DNA of 30,622 nt from a virus. The first letter of the stretch is position 1. Every line of letters begins with the position of its first letter. The notes beneath the pieces are model-generated. The model searched no databases and was not told where the DNA came from. It saw nothing but the letters and a program-made list of their open reading frames with translations. Position numbers and translations under genes: made by a program. Shown piece after piece: positions 27,872-30,622 of this stretch. The stretch spans positions 1 through 30,622 of the IMG/VR virus record IMGVR_UViG_3300009180_000141. One strand, given 5' to 3'.

Positions 27872-28570
27872 TTAAATATAATCTGTGAGTTTTGAAAGTC
27901 TGGAATCAGTAGATCTTTCTAGCATATTTAGTTCATGTCTACCAGAATTATCAGATAAACCATCATCTGCAGCAAAAATCTGTGGAGATATTCCAATTGA
28001 TTTGCCCCTTGGTTGAATATAATTCACAAAATATCTATCTAATTCCATAGGAAATGATTGTTGATAAACTTCTACAAGTTCTTGCATTAACTCTTTAGAA
28101 GGACTATATCCAAACAATCCCCAGAAATTATGTGCCCTGTAAATGTGCTCAGAGATGCATTCATTAACTAATGAATAATCCCACATAGAACAATCATCAG
28201 ATAGGGGAATAAATCCTAGATACAATAATTCTGAATTATACAGAATACTTGTATCTAGTTTTTCCCAGATTTGATGAAGTTTAATGTTAATTCTACAATC
28301 ATCTTCTACAATTAGAATTCTTTTATAATTATGTTTTAAAGCATCTTGATAAATTGAAAGATGAGAAATGGCACATCCCAAATAACTTGAATTTCTAAAA
28401 TAAGGATTTTCTAATTTAGACCATAAATGATTTAAAATTGATCCATTTGTAGCACCAAATCTTTCATAGTGATGAATATCTACAAAAGAAAAACGTTTCT
28501 GTGAAACATTCATTCTTTCTTTCTGATGATGTAAATTTAAAATATAGATATTATCAAAAAATTCATTCAT
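27872..28570 (-). CDS. Glycosyltransferase family 25-like protein
   Basis: 232 residues. It resembles GT25 / LPS-biosynthesis type glycosyltransferases (GT-A fold, nucleotide-sugar dependent). Signs are the N-terminal strand and loop IYILNLHHQKERM (8-20), the GCAISHLSIYQDAL segment (65-78, family pattern G-C-x-x-S-H-x-x-x-x-x-x-A), the strand RILIVEDDCRI (84-94) with EDD at 89-91 as the likely metal/nucleotide site, FGYSPSKELMQEL (153-165), and PMELDRYF (174-181). Length is in the normal range. It would transfer a sugar in the host cytoplasm. The acceptor is unknown; virion protein, host envelope glycan and nucleotide are all possible. It lies 9 nt downstream of another glycosyltransferase, suggesting joint action. 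Confidence 0.85.
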   Translation of the reverse strand: MNEFFDNIYILNLHHQKERMNVSQKRFSFVDIHHYERFGATNGSILNHLWSKLENPYFRNSSYLGCAISHLSIYQDALKHNYKRILIVEDDCRINIKLHQIWEKLDTSILYNSELLYLGFIPLSDDCSMWDYSLVNECISEHIYRAHNFWGLFGYSPSKELMQELVEVYQQSFPMELDRYFVNYIQPRGKSIGISPQIFAADDGLSDNSGRHELNMLERSTDSRLSKLTDYI

Positions 28571-28579
28571 ACTATCTTA

Positions 28580-29347
28580 TTAGATAACTCTTGTTTTTTC
28601 ATGTCCTACTCGTATTTGTGGGTGGCACCAAATTTCAAGGCCACATTTACGAATTGCATCAAGGCAAAATGATACATCTTCTCCGCACATATCCTGAACC
28701 TCTCCAGATTCAAAGACTTGCATCTGAGGAGCAAACCACGGATACTTCATTTCAGGATGCTCAAAAACTCCATGCTTAATCAGAACCCAACCAAAGCCTG
28801 TGTAATCCACAGTGAATGGTTTCTTTCTGTTGGAAATGGTGTCTACCATTTCATGATTCATTACGCCACCATTATTCTTGAAGTCATTTTCTTCCAACCA
28901 ATGCGCAACTGATGTGGTACGTCCATCCTCTGTAGCATACCAACCACAAGCAATATCCTTGTCCATTTGTACCAGTGCCCAGAATGCATCAGTATTGAAA
29001 ACAATATCTGAATCAATCCATAGCTGATAATCATAATTAAGTTTACCATCCCATGGAAGTTGATCTGGACCACGTAGTACATTTGCACCAAGACATTTGC
29101 AACGTGCAAAGTTTACCATGGAAGAATAATCCTGTGATATTTGAATGCTTGCACCAGCCTGCACTAAATCAAAACATAACTGAACAAAACTCTTCAAAAA
29201 TGTATATGATACTCCACGTCCTGGAAGACAAAATACAATGCTCTTGCCACGAATTTTTTCTAAAACTTCTTCCCTATTAAACAGAGATTCTGAACCTTGT
29301 TCCTGTGCTTCTGGCTTTTTTGCCTTTACTGTAAATCCTTTTGCCAT
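28580..29347 (-). CDS. GT-A-fold glycosyltransferase-like protein
   Basis: 255 residues. Features expected for a GT-A transferase: strand KSIVFCLPGRGVSYTFLKSF (35-54); ARCKCLGANVLRG (81-93); YQLWIDSDIVF (107-117) with a DSD metal/nucleotide motif at 112-114; VDYTGFGWVLIKHGVFE (180-196); CGEDVSFCLDAIRKCGLEIW (221-240) with an acidic pair in the position of the catalytic base; and HPQIRVGHEK (242-251) with a late His that could bind metal. The first 25 residues are a Lys/Glu-rich extension. Substrate is unknown. It is preceded by a 55-nt untranslated stretch after the 54-aa gene that contains an AATAAATA element, and is followed at 9 nt by the GT25 gene. A second start is not obvious. Confidence 0.8.
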   Translation of the reverse strand: MAKGFTVKAKKPEAQEQGSESLFNREEVLEKIRGKSIVFCLPGRGVSYTFLKSFVQLCFDLVQAGASIQISQDYSSMVNFARCKCLGANVLRGPDQLPWDGKLNYDYQLWIDSDIVFNTDAFWALVQMDKDIACGWYATEDGRTTSVAHWLEENDFKNNGGVMNHEMVDTISNRKKPFTVDYTGFGWVLIKHGVFEHPEMKYPWFAPQMQVFESGEVQDMCGEDVSFCLDAIRKCGLEIWCHPQIRVGHEKTRVI

Positions 29348-29399
29348 ATAATTAATTCAAATAATTTTGCGATATAGTACCAATTCAATGATACTCCAT

Positions 29400-29407
29400 T
29401 ATTTATT
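29400..29407 (-). promoter_or_regulatory. T4-late-like element before the glycosyltransferase genes
   Basis: AATAAATA on the minus strand, 52 nt before the ATG at 29347, overlapping the stop of the 54-aa gene. The 55-nt gap after that gene is one of the longer gaps in the leftward series and suits a promoter. Confidence 0.4.
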
Positions 29408-29567
29408 TGTTGTCAATAACCTTCACTATCTCAAATTCTTTTAACTGAAATTTAGTAGAAAGACCTGCATGTATCATCTGAGAGATGTCTTGAAGAATTT
29501 TCTCAGCATGACTGAGAGATCTTCCTTCATAAAACACTCTGTCTTTTGCAATCACTTTATATTTCAT
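29403..29567 (-). CDS. Small hypothetical protein (54 aa) overlapping its upstream neighbour
   Basis: 54 residues: MKYKVIAKDRVFYEGRSLSH, then AEKILQDISQMIHAGLSTKF and QLKEFEIVKVIDNK. The pattern strand-turn-helix-strand is that of a small alpha/beta fold. The ATG overlaps the TGA of the 59-aa frame (ATGA), a usual sign of coupled genes, and GGGGGT lies 5 nt upstream of ATG as a possible ribosome-binding site. No family recognised. The stop codon overlaps the AATAAATA element proposed as a late promoter for the glycosyltransferases. Confidence 0.6.
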   Translation of the reverse strand: MKYKVIAKDRVFYEGRSLSHAEKILQDISQMIHAGLSTKFQLKEFEIVKVIDNK

Positions 29568-29743
29568 TTTTTACCCCCAAAAAATTTTTTTATATAATGG
29601 GACCCAATTATATTTACAATTTCTCTCAGGCACAACAAATAATACTCAATCTCCTCCCTGGGACCAATCACAGTACCATACAGATTCTCATAGATAAACC
29701 CTATGGGGGATTTTTTATTGGGAAAAAAATTTTTTAAGAACAT
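29564..29743 (-). CDS. Small hypothetical protein (59 aa)
   Basis: 59 residues from ATG at 29743: MFLKNFFPNKKSPIGFIYEN, then LYGTVIGPREEIEYYLLCLR and EIVNIIGSHYIKKFFGGKK. An in-frame TGA 21 nt upstream leaves this as the only ATG. The segment GTVIGPREEIEYYLLCLREI reads like a real folded protein. Support comes from the ATGA overlap with the next gene and from the sigma70-type promoter at 29853-29881 upstream. The long A and T runs near both ends are unusual for coding sequence. The start region has no clear Shine-Dalgarno sequence. Function is unknown. Confidence 0.5.
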   Translation of the reverse strand: MFLKNFFPNKKSPIGFIYENLYGTVIGPREEIEYYLLCLREIVNIIGSHYIKKFFGGKK

Positions 29744-29829
29744 GAAATAATTCGCTTGTTTTCAAAGGTTTGTAGGTTAGGGTAGTTTGCTTTTTTTCGA
29801 ACCGCATAACAAACCCCACAATAATTATA

Positions 29830-29850
29830 ATTAACAATATAACTGTTAAT
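29830..29850 (-). promoter_or_regulatory. Operator-like inverted repeat at the leftward start site
   Basis: ATTAACA and TGTTAAT form a perfect 7-bp inverted repeat with a 7-nt spacer, just downstream of the -10 hexamer and covering the expected start of transcription. This is a typical place for a repressor site; alternatively it is a weak 5' leader hairpin. Confidence 0.4.
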
Positions 29851-29852
29851 TC

Positions 29853-29881
29853 ACTATAGCATCAATCACATATATTGTCAA
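29853..29881 (-). promoter_or_regulatory. Leftward sigma70-type promoter
   Basis: Minus strand TTGACA (29876-29881), 17-nt spacer, TATAGT (29853-29858): 11 of 12 consensus bases with optimal spacing. Transcription would start near 29846 and run into the 59-aa gene and the glycosyltransferases. It suggests host-polymerase (early) expression of that group. Confidence 0.75.
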
Positions 29882-29910
29882 TACTTATCACTTAACACTG
29901 TTTAATACTT

Positions 29911-29930
29911 ATCACAGTGTATCACAGTGT
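29911..29930 (+). repeat. Tandem decamer ATCACAGTGT x2
   Basis: The decamer ATCACAGTGT occurs twice head to tail at 29911-29920 and 29921-29930. The first copy also pairs with ACACTG at 29895-29900 as an inverted repeat. It leads directly into the 24-bp array. Confidence 0.75.
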
Positions 29931-30060
29931 TTATAATATACTAATATTGACTGTTTTTAATATACTAATATTGACTGTTTATAATATACTAATACTCACT
30001 GTTTTTAACTATAAGATATTGACTGTTTATAATATACTAATACTCACTGTTTTTAACTGA
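29925..30060 (+). repeat. 24-bp tandem repeat array (five full units and one partial)
   Basis: Units begin at 29925, 29949, 29973, 29997, 30021 and 30045, exactly 24 bp apart. Most units have the form (C/G)A(C/G)TGTTT-A/T-TAATATACTAATA. Units 3 and 5 are identical; units 4 and 6 share CACTGTTTTTAACT. So there is a 48-bp higher-order period as well. The exact spacing suggests iteron-like protein binding sites on nearly the same face of the helix every two units, or a replication-slippage product. Confidence 0.9.
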
Positions 30061-30065
30061 CAGAT

Positions 30066-30091
30066 CCTGTGGAAAACTAGTTTTCCACAGG
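30066..30091. repeat. Perfect 26-bp palindrome made of two TTTTCCACA boxes
   Basis: The sequence reads CCTGTGGAAAAC, TA, GTTTTCCACAGG and is identical to its reverse complement over all 26 bases, with no spacer. It contains one nonamer on the minus strand (30068-30076) and one on the plus strand (30081-30089). It lies immediately after the 24-bp array. Confidence 0.95.
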
Positions 30092-30101
30092 TAACTAATA
30101 G

Positions 30102-30110
30102 TTTTCCACA
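30102..30110 (+). promoter_or_regulatory. DnaA-box-like TTTTCCACA
   Basis: Exact nonamer in the longer context GTTTTCCACAGG, 12 nt after the palindrome's second box and in the same orientation. Confidence 0.6.
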
Positions 30111-30180
30111 GGGTATATATACTTATTGACACTGAGAACACTAATAAACACTGGGGTTTCACTCATAATACACTGTTGCC

Positions 30181-30189
30181 TGTGGAAAA
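30181..30189 (-). promoter_or_regulatory. DnaA-box-like TTTTCCACA
   Basis: Exact nonamer on the minus strand, again with the full 12-base context GTTTTCCACAGG. It lies 37 bp before the -35 hexamer of the rightward promoter, where a bound DnaA could affect transcription. Confidence 0.6.
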
Positions 30190-30226
30190 CTATCACTATG
30201 CTGGGACTATATCTGCCCCCTGGGAC

Positions 30227-30255
30227 TTGACAAATAAACTGTGCTGTGTTATAAT
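30227..30255 (+). promoter_or_regulatory. Perfect consensus sigma70 promoter, rightward
   Basis: TTGACA (30227-30232), 17-nt spacer, TATAAT (30250-30255), with TG one base before the -10 (extended -10). All 12 hexamer bases match consensus. Transcription would start near 30262 and go rightward through the ATAATACACTATAAT array, opposite to every gene in the window and antisense to the gene ending at 30509. Confidence 0.8.
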
Positions 30256-30307
30256 GTGCAGGCCAAGATCACAATAAGATTACACATTTACACACACATA
30301 CACACAT

Positions 30308-30418
30308 ATAATACACTATAATTAAACTAGATAATACACTATAATCAGAAACTACATAATACACTATAATTCAAGGCATTTATACACTATAATCAGAAAC
30401 TACATAATACACTATAAT
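30308..30418 (+). repeat. Five-copy ATAATACACTATAAT array, 23/25-bp spacing
   Basis: Copies start at 30308, 30331, 30356, 30379 (first bases degenerate) and 30404, so spacing alternates 23, 25, 23, 25. Copies 2 and 4 are followed by CAGAAACTAC, giving a 48-bp super-repeat. Each copy ends in TATAAT. The mean period equals that of the array at 29925-30060, although the sequences differ. Confidence 0.9.
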
Positions 30419-30426
30419 TACTAATC

Positions 30427-30447
30427 TTTTCCACAGCTTGTGGAAAA
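30427..30447. repeat. Hairpin of two inverted TTTTCCACA boxes
   Basis: TTTTCCACA (30427-30435) and its reverse complement TGTGGAAAA (30439-30447) are separated by only GCT. As DNA sites they are two inverted DnaA-box-like nonamers; as RNA they would be a 9-bp stem with a tight 3-nt loop. Confidence 0.85.
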
Positions 30448-30452
30448 CTATA

Positions 30453-30493
30453 ATACATTTATTAATACATTTATATAACATTAATAAATGTAT
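30453..30493. repeat. 14-bp AT-rich inverted repeat
   Basis: ATACATTTATTAAT (30453-30466) and its exact reverse complement (30480-30493) with a 13-nt spacer. Only two G/C pairs occur in the stem. It stands between the DnaA-box hairpin and the stop of the gene entering from the right. It could be a DNA-unwinding element or a weak transcription end; there is no T run typical of a terminator. Confidence 0.8.
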
Positions 30494-30508
30494 CATTACA
30501 CACGGAAA

Positions 30509-30622
30509 TCATTCAATCAAACAGTTTAGAAATGGGAATTGAACCGCATAATGATTTAACAACACTCCATCAGGTGTAGATATAATCCCAAGTTCATTCA
30601 TTAGAATAATAAACTCCTCATA
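30509..30622 (-). CDS. 3' end of an unidentified gene entering from the right edge
   Basis: The minus-strand frame is open from the last base of the window to TGA at 30509-30511. The last 37 residues are YEEFIILMNELGIISTPDGV followed by LLNHYAVQFPFLNCLIE. The amino-acid composition and lack of stops suggest a genuine C-terminus, but the piece is too short to identify a family. It ends 15 nt before an AT-rich 14-bp inverted repeat that opens the repeat-rich non-coding block. Confidence 0.5.
   Translation of the reverse strand, partial: YEEFIILMNELGIISTPDGVLLNHYAVQFPFLNCLIE

Larger units (their letters stand above)
29882..30500. other. Non-coding repeat block; candidate replication origin or DnaA-binding region
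   Basis: No gene can be supported here on either strand. The block contains six exact TTTTCCACA nonamers, two different repeat arrays with 24/48-bp periodicity, a perfect 26-bp palindrome, an AT-rich 14-bp inverted repeat and a consensus promoter. TTTTCCACA is, to my knowledge, the DnaA-box consensus of cyanobacteria. Clustered DnaA boxes beside AT-rich iterons and a promoter are the usual composition of a bacterial or phage origin. Alternative roles are DnaA titration, a transcriptional control region or a recombination hot spot. The origin reading is inference. Confidence 0.5.

Noticed and set aside
29593-29612. Near-perfect hairpin TATAATGGG-A-CCCAATTATA.
   Set aside because: It lies within the 59-aa coding frame, has a bulge and no T run; no regulatory reading is needed.
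29701-29716. CCCTATGGGGG followed by six T residues looks like a plus-strand terminator.
   Set aside because: The stem is only three to four base pairs and there is no known plus-strand gene upstream.
29546-29737. Plus-strand open frame of about 63 codons.
   Set aside because: It is the antisense shadow of the 59-aa and 54-aa genes, with no ribosome site and a low-complexity composition.
29715-29807. A 30-codon minus-strand frame starting at ATG 29807 just after the leftward promoter.
   Set aside because: It overlaps the 59-aa frame out of register, and half of it is A/T runs. The 59-aa frame has a better protein pattern and an ATGA junction with the next gene.
29925-30060. The 24-bp array considered as a CRISPR array.
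   Set aside because: Units are contiguous, with no unique spacers between repeats, and no cas genes are present.
30126-30131. A second TTGACA hexamer on the plus strand.
   Set aside because: No -10-like hexamer lies at 16-18 nt; the nearest TATAAT-like sequence (CATAAT at 30164) is 32 nt away.
30530-30560. GGTTCAATTCC on the minus strand resembles a tRNA T-loop (and TGCGGTTCGAA near 29797).
   Set aside because: The flanking bases do not pair as a T-stem and no acceptor, D or anticodon arms can be drawn around either.

Overview
The window is part of a T4-like (contractile-tailed) phage genome, most probably a marine cyanophage. The evidence is a leftward run of genes whose products I recognise by family motifs: baseplate wedge gp25, gp6, a gp7-type giant protein, gp8, neck proteins gp13 and gp14, tail-terminus protein gp15 and small terminase gp16, in nearly the T4 order. 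Several small or accessory proteins are of types I associate with Synechococcus/Prochlorococcus phages: the basic 46-residue protein, the 74-residue coiled-coil protein and the DUF5661/DUF6321 protein. DNA is strongly A+T-rich by eye. A T4-like phage of another marine host (e.g. SAR11) cannot be excluded.

All supported genes are on the minus strand. From right to left: the 3' end of an unidentified gene (30622-30509); about 760 bp without a gene that is packed with repeats (30508-29744); two overlapping small genes (59 and 54 residues); two putative glycosyltransferases; two small genes closed by a hairpin terminator (27524-27547); then the virion assembly operon from 27413 to the left edge. 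That operon runs: 81-aa protein, gp25, gp6, 2754-aa gp7/YHYH protein, 897-aa structural protein, gp8, 2139-aa DUF4815-type protein, 74-aa protein, gp13, gp14, gp15, gp16, DUF5661/DUF6321 protein and a structural protein cut by the window edge. Gaps are mostly 1-34 nt or short overlaps, so the genes are probably co-transcribed and translationally coupled. An AATAAATA element resembling the T4 late promoter core recurs at four gene junctions.

The structural proteins are mosaics. Four short, probably beta-rich modules recur in otherwise unrelated proteins, including an insertion of about 240 residues inside the neck protein gp14. The gp7-type protein carries at its N-terminus a segment matching the C-terminal part of T4 gp7, followed by some 2500 residues of modules and a YHYH-type domain.

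The most unusual part is the non-coding block. It holds six exact copies of TTTTCCACA, which I recall as the cyanobacterial DnaA-box consensus. Two form a perfect 26-bp palindrome and two a hairpin. It also holds two repeat arrays with 24/48-bp periodicity, AT-rich inverted repeats, and two sigma70-type promoters pointing outward. The rightward one is a perfect TTGACA-N17-TATAAT with extended -10, and no gene lies in front of it. I propose this as a candidate replication origin or DnaA-binding/titration region. This is inference from sequence architecture and has not been tested.
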